NCBI GenBank assembly: GCA_013396755.1
Contig: VWZF01003009.1
Coordinates: 248,001 to 312,000, forward strand
Reading direction: 5' to 3'
From: Sclerurus mexicanus
Lineage: Eukaryota > Chordata > Aves > Passeriformes > Furnariidae
Length of the DNA stretch: 64,000 nucleotides
A program made the translations under genes and the position numbers. Shown here piece by piece: positions 24,261-36,015 of the stretch. Each line of letters starts with the position of its first letter. Positions within the stretch are counted from its first letter, which is position 1. The notes under the pieces were generated by a model. That model saw nothing but the letters and a program-made list of their open reading frames with translations, made no database searches and had not been told where the DNA came from.

Positions 24261-27200
24261 GCCAGTGGTAAATCTTACCTCCTGAACAACTGATGCTCTT
24301 GCTTAGGGCTCATGACACAGGTCATACCCCTCAGACCTGGCCTTGACTCTCCTTCAGTTTTTATATGATCCTTGGTGCTATTTTACAGTCTAAGAAAGAT
24401 TTTAGAAATAGCAGCAGGTGAGATTCTCCGCAAAGGCTGCTTTTCAGCTAGGAAGGGGAAAAATTAAAAATAAAGCAGACTGGCAGGGGTCCGTAGAATC
24501 ATTCTCCCTGTGGCTCAGCAGTGGCTAAATAGGGATGAGGAAACAATCTCTTCTGATGACCGTTCAACCAACACAAGGCTGCAATAAAGCTATTAATGTA
24601 TTGCAGGAATCACAAAGGAGCTGGTGGATAAAAATATATGGGTTATACCCAATGTTTCCTTCTTTGTAACAGGCTTGTGTCTTTGCCAAGGAATGAACAT
24701 CCAGGTTCATACTGGCTCTTGTTCCTCTAGAAAATGAAATACAGGACAAATTTTCCTGTGCTCTTTACATTTGCAGTAATTGCTCTTTTAAATTAGAGAC
24801 AGGAGTACTTGAAAGGACACACTCTCAAGTACTTTTTCTATAGTTCAACTTTGTTTTCCTTTTCTCTTCATAGTTTGCAACAGCCTCTTAGGAGCTAAAA
24901 AAACAAACATTGCTTCATTCTCATACCAAACATCTCTTCTTCCATTTGTCAAACACTAATTCCCTGCACCCCTTGTGTTACTAATTAAGCTTAAAATTAA
25001 CATGCAAGTAAACAACTAGAACCTCGTTTGTGCATCTGCATCATCAGAGACGACAGGAAAAGAAATGTTATGTCAAGTCCCTATCCTCACAGCACTCATC
25101 TTGGAGCACAGTGATAGTAAAATCAGTGAAGTTTCAAGCCTTGCTATTCCACAGGGTTTCTATAAACAAAGCCAGATCTTCAAGGCAACCTTCACTGATT
25201 CTCAGATGAAAGGATGGGAGAAAGACTTTGGGTTGAAAAAGCCCACAAAAAGTTAACAAAAATTCCACCTGGCATTTGCCTCTCCTGAAAATTCCCTCCC
25301 CTCTGACTGACATATAAAAAGATTTACTACAAGCCAGTGGGCACAGCCGTTGACAGGCAACCACCCAGGGAAGGCGCAGCTTGAAGCACCAAGGAAAAAA
25401 GAGGAGGTTTAAAGGGGACAGAAAACAGAGTGTCACACCCCTTTGTGCAGCACAGCTGCCATCATATAAGGAACTGAGACTGCTTTGTGTCCATACAGTA
25501 GCTTTAATTTTGCCCTGTTCTGTATGTCATTTTTTAACATTTTGACAGGTGTGAGCTGAGTGCATTTTAGAGTAACGAAGCTTGTTCCCAATTTCCACAG
25601 GTTTAAAAAATTGGGCAAAGCCCCGAAGAGGAAAATCAAGGCCAGTGCCATGTTGTTTTACTTATCCCTAAATTTCTCTTAAAATACATAAATGCATATA
25701 AAACTGCAAGTTCTAGTTGGGTTGACCTGTATTGTGGATAGTGAAATCCTACTGGCAACAAACTCACAAATTCTGTGAAAGACACATTTATTTGGAGAGC
25801 AGAGAAAATTCCTTTTACTCATTAAAGGAAGGGTTCGTTCCACCCCAAAGGAACCACCTGGAAGTCACAAGAGCAAGGCAGATGTCTAAACTTCCTTTAG
25901 TTATATGGAGGACACGTGTAGACATGCTCCACCAAAACGACATGTATTGTTAAGTGGGGGAGGATAATGGGAAGGTCTCAGGGCTTGTGTCACTGCTGGT
26001 GTCTGAAATAAGAAGCACTCAGATGAGGAGAAAAGGAGACCTTGAGGTCTCCTTTCTCCCTTTGATAATTCCTTGTTCTCACTAAGTCTGAGCAGTGACA
26101 ATGGCTGTGATTACATGCATGAAGGAAGCACACTGGTACAACTGAAATGCTAATAGCTCTAGACAACTTGAAAGAAGGCATTTCTACCACTGAGCATGAA
26201 AAATCCCCAGATCTACTCTTTATTGTCTCAGCTTGCTCACAGGAGAGCCCATGAGCAGTTTCAACCCTTAGATGTCATTATCCTCCACACTGCACTAAAT
26301 GAAGCCTACGCACATGAAAAGAAAATAAACCACCACTGGTTTTATTGGGAGGATACATTCCTCAGATATCCCAGACCAATTCCACTGACATTTCTGTTCT
26401 TACCTTCCTCCCATGGCATGTTCTGATTTCATTGGGACTTATCCACAGAGCAGAGCACTGGGGCAGTAACTCACAACAGTGGCATTTCTGGAAGAAATAA
26501 TCTTTTAGTAGGAATTGATACAGATGTGACCTGTGGTAAATATCTTTTGTATTTCTGAATCTTTCAATAAAGTTATGACAGTTAACAGGAGAAGTATGAA
26601 AAGGCCCAATACTTAAACGGAAATGTTTTTCCCATTTTGAATTAAACTCTTGTTTGTTTTCCTTAAGTTTTGGCATTCACAGGTTCAGGTGTCTCCCAAA
26701 ACAATTCTTCTCCCTCTCCCTGTTGTGACATCCCATAAGACCAGTTATAGCATCAGCTCTTCTCTCCTGTACCACCTGGCCACTGTTTCTTGCCTTTATT
26801 GAAGATACCCCTGCAGCAAGTTGAATAAATAGTGTTTGTCTTAACTATATCCCTACAGTAATTCATGTTGTTTTTTTTAACTAAATACATGCTATTTAGA
26901 AGAGCTCTAAGAGCTGTTCTTTATATATGAACCCACCAAACCAGTTGAAGCTCATATTCTCAGGTGATTTATGCCTGTTTTCTGATATGAAGCCATTTCC
27001 TTCAGCTCAGAAGGTGGCTTAATGCCTGTTGGGTTATTTAAGTGCCAATTTCATTTTTAATTAGAAAGTACTATTTCCACTTGTCCATATGCCTTGTAAA
27101 TGAACTGTTTGTAACATCTACTCTGTATAGAACTGATCAGGAAGAAAATTTGTCAATGCTCTGCCATTTCCTGGAAGTCACACCAGAGGCTGGAGGTGGA

Positions 27201-28061
27201 AAACACAGTTGTTAGTATAGCTGGATGCCTGAAGGGATAAATTCAACCCTCATTCTACCAGATTCAGGATGACAAGAACAGGGAAGCACTGTTATCAGCT
27301 AGACAAAGCTGGGATTTGAACCTAATTCTGCCAAAGTACAAACTGACATGCTCCACCCATCCTCCAGAGGTAATTCATATACATGCACATTGCTGTGTCC
27401 TCATTTCTATGCAGAGTGCAGAACTTAGCATAACAAGTGCCTCAAATACCACCACTTTCATTTCTCCTCTTGGAAACTGAATGCCACTGAAGTATTTACA
27501 ATTTCTATACCAATAAGAAGTCAATTTCCAAAGGTTTGCAGTCTCCCTGAGCAGGGGATGAAAGCAACAACAAATGCAGCTCCCCTGTCACCGCTTCATT
27601 ATGTATCTCAGTGTCAGACAGCCTCTGTGTGATAGTATTTGGTCTGTACTTCCAAGTTCATAACAGGGTTGAGAGCAGCTGGCTTTGACAGCAGAGATGC
27701 TGAGGAGCAGCCCAGGGGAAGGCGTGGTGCAGAAGGAGTGATAGCAGCATCTGACAGCCTGGCATGGAAAGCAATTCCAAGAAGTGGATGTTACAGGACA
27801 CAACGTGCCATGTAAAAGACTGAAAAGGGCTCTAAAGGGTTTCTGGGTGAAGACTCAACCTTATCACCTACTGAAAGCAAAAGAAAATCAAGGCTGACAG
27901 CTCTGAGAGCCAAGGTTCACGAGCTCAGCAGCAGGTACAAAGCTGTTTGTGACGAGTTCAGTGGACACAGACAAAATTACTTTGTTCAGGGATTCTGGTG
28001 TGGTTTTGTGGGGATTTCTGAACGTAGAATGACATGTTGAAGACAGAATGATACAGGACAT
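24261..28061. other. Unique stretch, no gene seen
   Basis: No gene or transposon recognised. Frames are at most 104 codons (26362-26676, minus) and without motifs. A strong short hairpin at 26027-26059 is listed separately. Confidence 0.55.
26027..26059 (+). repeat. Inverted repeat, 14-bp stem with one bulge
   Basis: The left arm GGAGAAAAGGAGACC (26027-26041) and right arm GGTCTCCTTTCTCC (26046-26059) are complementary except for one extra A in the left arm. The 4-base spacer is TTGA. The left arm is all purine except its last two bases. At 33 nt it is too short for a typical pre-miRNA. Function unknown. Confidence 0.85.
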
Positions 28062-28524
28062 AAACATGTTGGAGCAAATCCAGAGGAGGCCACAGAGATG
28101 ATCAGAGGGCAGGAGCACCTCTCCCTTGAGGAAAGGCTGAGAGAGTAGGGGTTGTTCAGCCTGGAGAAGAGAAGACTTCAGGAAGACTTTATAGCACCTT
28201 CCAGTGCCTGAGGGGGCTACAAGAAATATGTAGACACATTTTTAGCAGTGCTTGTTGCAATAGGACAAGGGGTAATGGTTTAAATTAAAAGAAGATAGAT
28301 TCAGACTAGATACAAGAAAGAAACTTTTTACAATGAAGGTGGTGAAACACTGGCACAGGTTGCCCAGAGGGGTGGTCGATACCCCATCCATGGAAACATT
28401 CATGGTCATGTTGGATGGGGTTCCCCATCTACTTGAAGATATCCCTGCTTATTGCAGGGGTTTGGGCTGGACTAGATGAGCTTTAAAAGTCCCTCCCAAC
28501 CCAAACTGTTCCATGACTCTGAAT
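28062..28524 (+). mobile_element. CR1 LINE 3' fragment, 5'-truncated
   Basis: It follows the bird CR1 3' consensus for over 450 bases. Landmarks in order are ATGTTGGAGC near 28067, CCAGAGGAGGCCAC near 28080, GTTGTTCAGCCTGGAGAAGA near 28151, AGGACAAGGGGTAATGG near 28262, TTGCCCAGAGGGGTGGT near 28359, and the near-terminal GGGCTGGACTAGATGA near 28463. The 3' end is worn (TTCCATGACTCTGA in place of the usual repeated terminal octamer). The ORF2 C-terminal coding part is broken by stops and indels. Orientation is plus, opposite to the copies at 4128 and 35832. Confidence 0.95.
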
Positions 28525-29957
28525 TGCAGACTACAAATAATGAGCATATTTTGAAATTGGAGTATAAAACATTCATAAACATAGCAAAATGCTGAACTCT
28601 CCATCGCAAAGTACAGCTGAATAAGGACTGAGTAATGTCCCAAAAGCTGTTCAGAAAAAGAAAATCAGCCCAAAGCATGAAGGTGGCATAGGAAATTCTG
28701 AGCAAGACTATTTTCAAACCATGCAGAGAAGAATTCAGCAGGCAGTGCACTGAGATGGTAACTCCTGTTCCATTTTTCCTATCCAGTGGGAATACAAGAA
28801 TGGAGAGGTCACACAATGCCTCATCTGTGAGCACCATGAGTCCTTCATGCGTCACCTCTTGTTCTACTGATCAAACAGGCACCTAAGCAGCACTCTGAAA
28901 ATGAGATGTAACAAAAAAACATAGGTCTCCAACTCTAGTGAAAAGGGAATCATGCTGCTCCTCTAAGGATCTCCAGTAGAGGACTGTCATTCTGTTATAT
29001 TTTTTTGCTCAATTAATCATTCAGTCTTGCAAGTATGCAAAACAATTAAGTATCGATCTCAGGATTCATTATGATATATTGACACAGACTGGGATGCTGC
29101 ATTGCTATTAAGCACAGACCACTGTTAATATTTCCACATACTCATAGTCCAGAAGTCTTAATCTCCCCAAGCATCACAGAAAGTATGCATTAAAATGTAA
29201 TATTTACAGTGAACTTTATGCAGAACCTGAGTCTAATGTTTCTATTACATTTTTAATCCTGTTGAAACAGCTTTTACAATTCAATTACTATCCCACCCCA
29301 GAGCTCTCACCTGCATGTTGGAAGAGAATCAGATACAAAACACAGCAGAAACAAGGAAAACCAATCAAGCTCTTTACATGGTCCATGCTGTGAAGTCTGC
29401 TTATGGAGAACAGTGGCATACCTGTGAAATATAAATGCAGTATGAAAATTCTGCTACTTTAATAATTTAAGGAGTTGGGAAGCCAGGACTCGATGTGCAT
29501 TAATGGAACTACTGGACAGTTCCAGGATCAGACCTGACAACCACAACATTCCCATATATGCTGTTACTGAGGCTCCCCATGGAGTATTTTAGGCAGATCC
29601 AGCCTCTCCACAGGCTCAAGGCAGCTTTCCCTGCCCTGCTCCAGCAAATTGTTCACTGTGGCAAACTCAGAGGCAGAGCTGGGCACATCTCTCTAATATA
29701 TAGACGAAAATGCTTTGTTGCCTTTTTACAGGAAAAAGTATGAGATTGTAGTAGTGTTGTTTTAGCAAATTTTTAGTTCTGTTTGAACAAAATTACTCTG
29801 AAAATTTGGGTTGAGGTACCTATGTTCCCTGCTGCATCCCAGGTGGGTCATGGTCACTGAGCAATATGACAGAGATGGAATACAAGTCAGCCTTTGACCC
29901 AGCATATATTTTCTATCCTATTTGTGACAACGTCACAATAAAGGAAAACACCAACAT

Positions 29958-29999
29958 AGAAGAAAAAGGGAAAATGAAAGGATGGAAAGGAAGGAAAAA
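29958..29999 (+). repeat. Purine-rich tract
   Basis: 42 bases with only two pyrimidines, mostly GGAAA and GAAAA units. It is low-complexity sequence capable in principle of triplex formation. Nothing links it to a gene. Confidence 0.8.
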
Positions 30000-32900
30000 C
30001 TGTTTTCTTTATGATCCCTGAGTCATTTCACAGTTAATATGTGCAAAATAGCATTTTTGTTTCTATTCTTAACACCCCCTGTCTCCCACCTTCTCTGGTA
30101 CTGTTCTAACAAAAGCAGTTTCAAAGACATTAAGTATCAAGAATGCCAGATGAACCCACCTTTTATAGTGCAGCACATTATTTTCCACAGGACAACAATA
30201 TCTCACAGTGCCTTAAGTTTTGCTAATAGATGCAGTTGTTTTATTAATCCAATCTAGCCAAAAATGGCACTGTCATATTTCACTGTAAGTTCAATGGCTC
30301 GTGGCAGAAGAGCTGGGACATAATTCTGCCTTTGTATGAGCTTTTAGCCCTCTTTTGGAAAGATTAATCAGTTTGCAGGATTCCTTCCTTTTGCCCATCA
30401 AATGGAGACTGCTCCTTAAGAGCTTTTTGCTTTACAAAAAAGATGTTGATCAGCTGGCTTGAGGGTCTCCGTTGCTCTGTTACTGCCTCTCCCATTATCC
30501 ATACTTATCTCAGCCTTACCCCAGTTGCCCTGCACCTTCTCTGCAACCCTTCTGGCCATTCCCCATTACCTTCCCTGCAGGCCCATATTTTAGTAGAGAA
30601 TGGTCAGGGGAAACAGAACTAGTTGAGTGACATACAACAAGTCATAGTCTTGAACATTTCCCAGAGAGGTCCATAAATCTCCTCTTTTACTCTGTCCAAG
30701 AGTGGAATGCAGGTATTCCTCTCTAATAGATCAAGTCCAGATCTCCCACCTTTTTTTTTAAAAGTCCTACATAAATCTGCTTATGAACTGATCTCTTTCC
30801 CTGCTATTTCTTTCATGCCTCTTCACCCAACTTGTACCCTCCCCAGATTTCTCCTTAACCCCTGCAGCTTCCCTGTGCTGACCCTGTTGGATCAGATCCA
30901 CTGCCCTGATGTTCAGAGCAGCTATTTGCTCTCACAGATGTGCCTGTTAACTTACTCCTTTATTTTCTGTCCTCTCTCCTTTGTCTTCTTGGAGTTTACC
31001 AAGATTTCCCCCTTTTCCACATCTGAACTGACCTTGGTTCTGGTTTTGAGAGGAGGATTTGACCACACAGACACATTCCCAAATTCCCCATCACCAAATA
31101 GGCAACTCACAACCAGCAACAAACATGATGCCATTCAAGTTAATCTGATCTTTGGAGGGGGAGTGAAGCTAAACCACTCTACCCTTACAGCTTTTCCAGG
31201 CTATGAACAGGTTAGCTGACCTTGAGATGGGTTCTCACTGTCATCCCTGGGGTAATTTGTATGTTTTCAAAATCCCTGTGTTACAGGGGGCAAAGGATTT
31301 AGAGTAGTCTTGGGGGTAATGATTGTGAAAAGTCATTAGTGAGTTTGAATCCTCAGTGTTTGCTGTGTAGGCACACAAATGCACACGAACTCTGCAAGAA
31401 GTGCAAACATGAGGGAGAAAACACAATCTTACAGAAACAGTCTGTCACATCTGGGATTTCCTGTGTCACAGAGAAGTGGCAATTTGAGCTGAGCAGGGCA
31501 TGGCTGTGCAGCAGGAAGCTACAAGATGCTTTACGAGCAAATGACCATTATTTTAATTTCCATGTGTAACAAGTAATTACTCTCACCTTGTTAGTATTAT
31601 CTGAGTAATGAATAATCTGTACTGTTATTGCATTGTGCAACACTGTTCTCATAAACCTCTCTAGCTTGGTGCGTCCACAGCATATCACTATTAAGGATGA
31701 ACAGCAAAGAAAGGTTTCAGAAAGGTTTAAAAACCTTTGGTGGGAACTGACCTAGTTACACCCAAAGGAAGAACTGTCTCAATCTTATCTCTGCTCAAGC
31801 TTCACAAAGTAGTTTCCAGTACAACTTAATAGAGCAACTTTATAATTAATGGCTCTGTTAATAACTAACAACTTTTAACAGGAGTAACACTGGCACAAGC
31901 AAAGGTCTGGGTTGTCCTATTGCCAGAACTGTTAAAGCATGAGGGGGTTTTTTGAGGGACCAGGCCTATAGCAGAGATCTTCATCCCCAGCTATTGCTGC
32001 AATTCTCATTTCACCCATCCGCTGAGTAAGCTGTGACTTGTGACCGACAGCCGTGCTGACAAAAGCTTTGCAGGGTGGTCGTGTTACACGTGTGGCACTG
32101 CTACTGTGCTGCTCCAGGGAAAGGAATAACCTGTGGCAGCAGAAACTTCTCTTCCCCAATATAAGTTGCCTGCAAATACTCATCAATACAACTACCTTGG
32201 CCGACAGCCACCAACCTTCAGCTCTGGCTCTTCTGGAAAATCAACAGGACATTGGCTTTGAATTGTCTATGAAGCACCAGGTCTGGTCTCTTCTGTTGCT
32301 TATTGCTTTTGACAGCATTACTCATATCTTCCTTTCTAAAGTTTCTCCTCATTCTGTGGTTTTATACAGAACCAGTAAAACTGAATCTCCAGAGCACTGG
32401 GGGGCCATTCCCAGCTGAACTGTGACAGCATCCAGGCTCCTTCCTACACCGAGAGAGAGTGATGCTGATAAGCTTTCACAGAACTACTCTGCCTGGCTGT
32501 TATTAACCCATTTTAACCTAGAGTCTAATCCTCCCTTCTCCTGCATTTCCCTTCAGAAATCATTTCATTCCCCTTTATTAAAAAAAAAAAAATCAGAAAT
32601 ACCACTGGGGAAAAAGTTACCCATGCAAAAGAAAAGCTACAAAATGTCCTGCTGTTTACACTTTGCTGTGCTAATTCCCTGAGCCACATTGCTGGTATAA
32701 TCAGATTAAAATGTTCAGAAATGGATCACAGTAAGACCAGGAGTGATGAATGGTGGATTAAGCATTCATTATCATAAAAACAGACAAATAGAAGGTAAAA
32801 TGGAAAATAAATTGTATTGAGTATAAGCAGTTAAAAGCTCTTTCAAAGGATTAGCTGAACACCATTAGCAATGATGGCACAGAAAGTGTCTGATTGTGGA

Positions 32901-33724
32901 CACTGATTAATAGCTCTGTAATTATGTTCTTACCACTTTTTAATTATTATTTGCTTTTACTAAAACAATCATGAAGACTGGAGTCAAGACAGTGACTCTG
33001 TTGTGGCTGGTGCTGCTCATTCATAAAGATAGAAGAACTTCCTCCAACAATACATTCTGTGAAACCAAACCTCAGGAAAGCAGATCTTCTACAGACCACA
33101 ACCACATTATATATTTCAGGGAACTGAATTTTAATCAGTGGCCACATTTTATAGCTGAGCCTTGGCACTGAAGTTTTGGGATATACAAAATAGGAAGGAC
33201 AGAAAAGAAATATAATATCACCAGCTTGTTTTATTCCGGCTACATGTTAGAATATAAATAAGTGAAAATGAAGTGAAAAATTCAAAGCTGAAGCTGATAA
33301 TTTCATGGGGGTTCAGTAAAAAACACGACAAAAGGAATGATGTTTATAAAGTCCATTCCCATCAAGATTTCTGGCAAATTTTGAAAGGTAGCTTTCCTCC
33401 TGCTCTAATTGCAGAATACTGCAGAATAAATCAATGTGACAAAAAGAAATAAACATCTTCTGGCTGGTCCAAGCCAGCAGGATGATGATAATTCAACAAA
33501 GGAAAAACAGCTCTCCAGCACTCAGCACTAATTTTGTATAGATGTTTAAAACAACATGCGGTTATCTTCAGATCTGTCCCTTTCAATCACAGATTACAGA
33601 TAGACAAACACTAGAAACAGACTCTACAGAAAATCCTTGCCCTGGCTGGGGAGGGTGACAGGATCCAGAGCAGCAGCTCTCTGCCATCTCCCATTTAAGT
33701 CTTCCCTTTGCAGATCGCTTGGCA

Positions 33725-33752
33725 AAGCTGAGCTGCAAGTTCAGCTCAGCTT
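33725..33752 (+). repeat. Perfect 10-bp inverted repeat
   Basis: AAGCTGAGCT (33725-33734) and AGCTCAGCTT (33743-33752) are exact reverse complements separated by 8 bases. Pairing does not continue beyond the arms, so it is not a pre-miRNA-sized hairpin. Confidence 0.9.
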
Positions 33753-34794
33753 GTGTTTATAAGCTTTGAACTATTTAACATCTTCAATAAACCCTGTGCC
33801 TGGGAGCTCATCACTTTATGTACTGAGAGCTCCATTAGTGACAGCTCTAAGCGACACTTTACAGTACCCAGTTGCTTGCAGGTGTAGCTTTTGTCAGAGG
33901 TTTCTTATTTGGAGGAGTGCACTAAGAGACATTAATTACATTTCTCTCTTGGTTTTATAAACACTGATTTATTTCCATCAGCTTTTTAAACTCAGGGGTA
34001 AATCTTGCTTTCTTGGACACATATATTTATTTGCCATACTTATGCACATGGGGACAGAAAACTACTGAAATTATTAGCCCAGGTTTGATATATGCTCCTA
34101 CATTAAGCAAGCTCCTGATTTTATGAGTAGTAGCAATGGCATCAAGATTATTCTCATGCCTGGGTAGCAAGCATGATTTATCATGTTGGATCATAAATCC
34201 CTGTAAGAGCTGGATTTTTGGTTACCTCTTGAAAAGCTTTCTTCATTGCAAGCAATGAAGATGTAACAAGACAAGGCATCCCAAGATATCCTCACAACAC
34301 ATGATCTTCTGCTGAAGATCACTCACTCTCTCCCAGCTCACTCTTTAGGAGATTACACTGGGAGTATGTGACAGTAAGAGATTTTTTTTTGTTTGAGTGA
34401 AGATAGACTTTGAAAACCACTGCAGTTTTATAATATTTGTTTTGATATGAACCATGCAAATGACATCCTGCTTTGAAAGGAATTACATGTTTGTTATTTA
34501 ATCTCTCTAATGCTTCCCAAATTCATCATGGAGTACCTCTAATATTCATTTATCCAGAGTCCAGAACTGGGAATTCATTTGCAAGAAGAGTTTCTGGCCT
34601 TCCAGATCTTCTATTTTGTTAGTATTTCATTTGAAATTATAAACTATCATGGGGCTTTTGTGGTTTTATGCTTCATTATTACTCCCTTTGATTCAGTAAA
34701 TAGACAAGTGACTCCAGAAGGTGTAAATTATGTCCCAGCTGAGGATTTGCCATGCCTTAATCGTCCCAAGCAATGCTGAACTGAGTGCTTCTCA

Positions 34795-35065
34795 AAGACC
34801 TCTAGTGATGGAAATTGTACATCTCCCATACAGCTCTAAAGCTCTTCCAAGAAAATTTTTTTCTAATTTTGGTGTAATTCTAACCTGACGCTGCCTTTCT
34901 GGGGGTTAAGTTCACTACTTCTTGTCCAGCTCCTAGAGCACTGCAAAATTCCTACTTTCTATTTTCAGCAAATTGAAGACTTAGTTTACACTTTCTAGGA
35001 CTTTCCTTCTGGAGTTCATTCTTCAGGGTCTCTACAAATACTCAGCATTTTCCTTAAACTCTTTA
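34795..35065 (-). mobile_element. Probable old CR1/L3-like 3' fragment
   Basis: On the plus strand the text resembles the reverse complement of old amniote CR1/L3 3' regions: TAGTGATGGAAATTGTACA near 34803, CAAGAAAATTTTTTTCTAAT near 34848, CTACTTCTTGTCCAGCTC near 34915, AATTGAAGACTTA near 34971 and TTTAACTCAGCTGATA near 35063. These blocks keep the order seen in better-preserved copies. Divergence is high and boundaries are approximate. A profile search with CR1 and L3 consensus would settle it. Confidence 0.58.
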
Positions 35066-35133
35066 ACTCAGCTGATATCTAACCACTGCTGGCTACAATG
35101 TGCATGGACTTAGGGTGCCTCCCAAATAAGCAT

Positions 35134-35205
35134 CTGTACCTACATCTCCTTCTGTACCTACATCACCATCTGTACCTACATCTCCACCTGTACATACATC
35201 TCCCA
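35134..35205 (+). repeat. 18-bp minisatellite, 4 copies
   Basis: Four consecutive 18-base units (35134-35151, 35152-35169, 35170-35187, 35188-35205) share the core CTGTACCTACATC; the fourth has CTGTACATACATC. Differences are otherwise limited to the last few bases of each unit. The period is divisible by three, but no open frame here has support as coding. Confidence 0.95.
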
Positions 35206-35388
35206 GCCCTACGTATGATTCACCATAGCACAGTACACCAGGGTTCATGAAGATGCCACAAGAAGACAGTGCATAAAATTATACTTTCCTACTTTTTCTG
35301 AAATGTTCATATCTGGAAAAAACTTCTGTTAGGATTTCACGAATTAGTTTTCTTTACACACTCTGATTTAGATCCACTCTTCTTCACT
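35206..35388. other. Short unique stretch before the gap
   Basis: Nothing recognised. It leads into the C11 run next to the assembly gap. Confidence 0.6.
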
Positions 35389-35399
35389 CCCCCCCCCCC
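35389..35399 (+). repeat. C11 homopolymer at the gap edge
   Basis: Eleven C in a row, followed by AAAAC and then the run of N. G/C homopolymers are a common cause of sequencing or assembly breaks. Confidence 0.9.
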
Positions 35400-35404
35400 A
35401 AAAC

Positions 35405-35439
35405 NNNNNNNNNNNNNNNNNNNNNNNNNNNNNNNNNNN
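35405..35439. other. Assembly gap (35 N)
   Basis: Positions 35405-35439 are N. The true sequence and length here are unknown. The left edge is a C11 run and an A-rich bridge; the right edge is A/T-rich. Confidence 0.99.
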
Positions 35440-35831
35440 AACAAAATATATTTTTTGTTACAAATTTGCCAACAGTTTCTTTACTGGCTTGGCTTGTAAA
35501 CCTTGTAGAAAACGTGTTCTTGAGGAACACTGCCTAAAGGTCCCATTCTCTAGAAAAATCTGCATCTCCCACTTCAAGTAGGACAAGAACTTCTGCTGCA
35601 ACCACAAAACAGACACACTTCTTTCTATTCCCACTCCTCCAGCTCTGCCAGAATTACAACACAGGCCAGGATCTCTGTTGGGATCTGGGCTGTCTTCTTC
35701 ATTTAGGGTTACACTGGAGGCTGCAAATTCACAATGTTTTGCTAACATAATTAGGCTAATCAGAAGCATGAAATTTAGTCATACTTCTGGCTGACCAAAT
35801 TAAGCTTGACAATAAAGTCAGTCCTGTAACT

Positions 35832-36015
35832 ATCATAGAATCATAGAATGGTTTGGGTTGGAATGGACCCAAAAGATCAATTAGAGCCACCTCCCCTGCC
35901 ATGGGCATGGACACCTTCCACTGGACCAGGTTGCTCGAAGCCTCATCCAGCCTGGCTTTGAACACTCCCAGGGATGGGGCATCCACCACCACTCTGGGCA
36001 ACCTGGTCCACTGGA
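35832..36015 (-). mobile_element. Well-preserved short CR1 LINE 3' end
   Basis: The plus strand begins with the reverse complement of the bird CR1 terminus (ATCATAGA repeated twice, then ATGGTTTGGGTTGG) and continues with CCCTGCCATGGGCATGGAC, ACCTTCCACTGGACCAGG and GGGATGGGGCATCCACCACC. On the minus strand the end of ORF2 still reads VVVDAPSLGVFKARLDE. Both terminal octamer copies and the coding end are intact, so it looks younger than the other CR1 copies here. It is truncated to about 184 bases, typical of incomplete reverse transcription. Confidence 0.97.

Larger units (their letters stand above)
28525..34794. other. Unique stretch, no gene seen
   Basis: No gene recognised. The largest frame is 170 codons (30707-31219, plus), Ser/Leu/Pro/Phe-rich, without a domain I can name, reading through a pyrimidine-rich section; treated as chance. 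A purine-rich tract lies at 29958-29999, an A13 run at 32580-32592 and a perfect hairpin at 33725-33752. The interval 32740-32980 is A+T-rich and mixed in sequence. Confidence 0.5.

Noticed and set aside
30707..31219. 170-codon plus-strand open frame, the longest in the window
   Set aside because: Pyrimidine-rich sequence gives a Ser/Leu/Pro/Phe-rich reading without a domain, without convincing splice sites, and with an opposite-strand frame overlapping it. Best explained by local composition.
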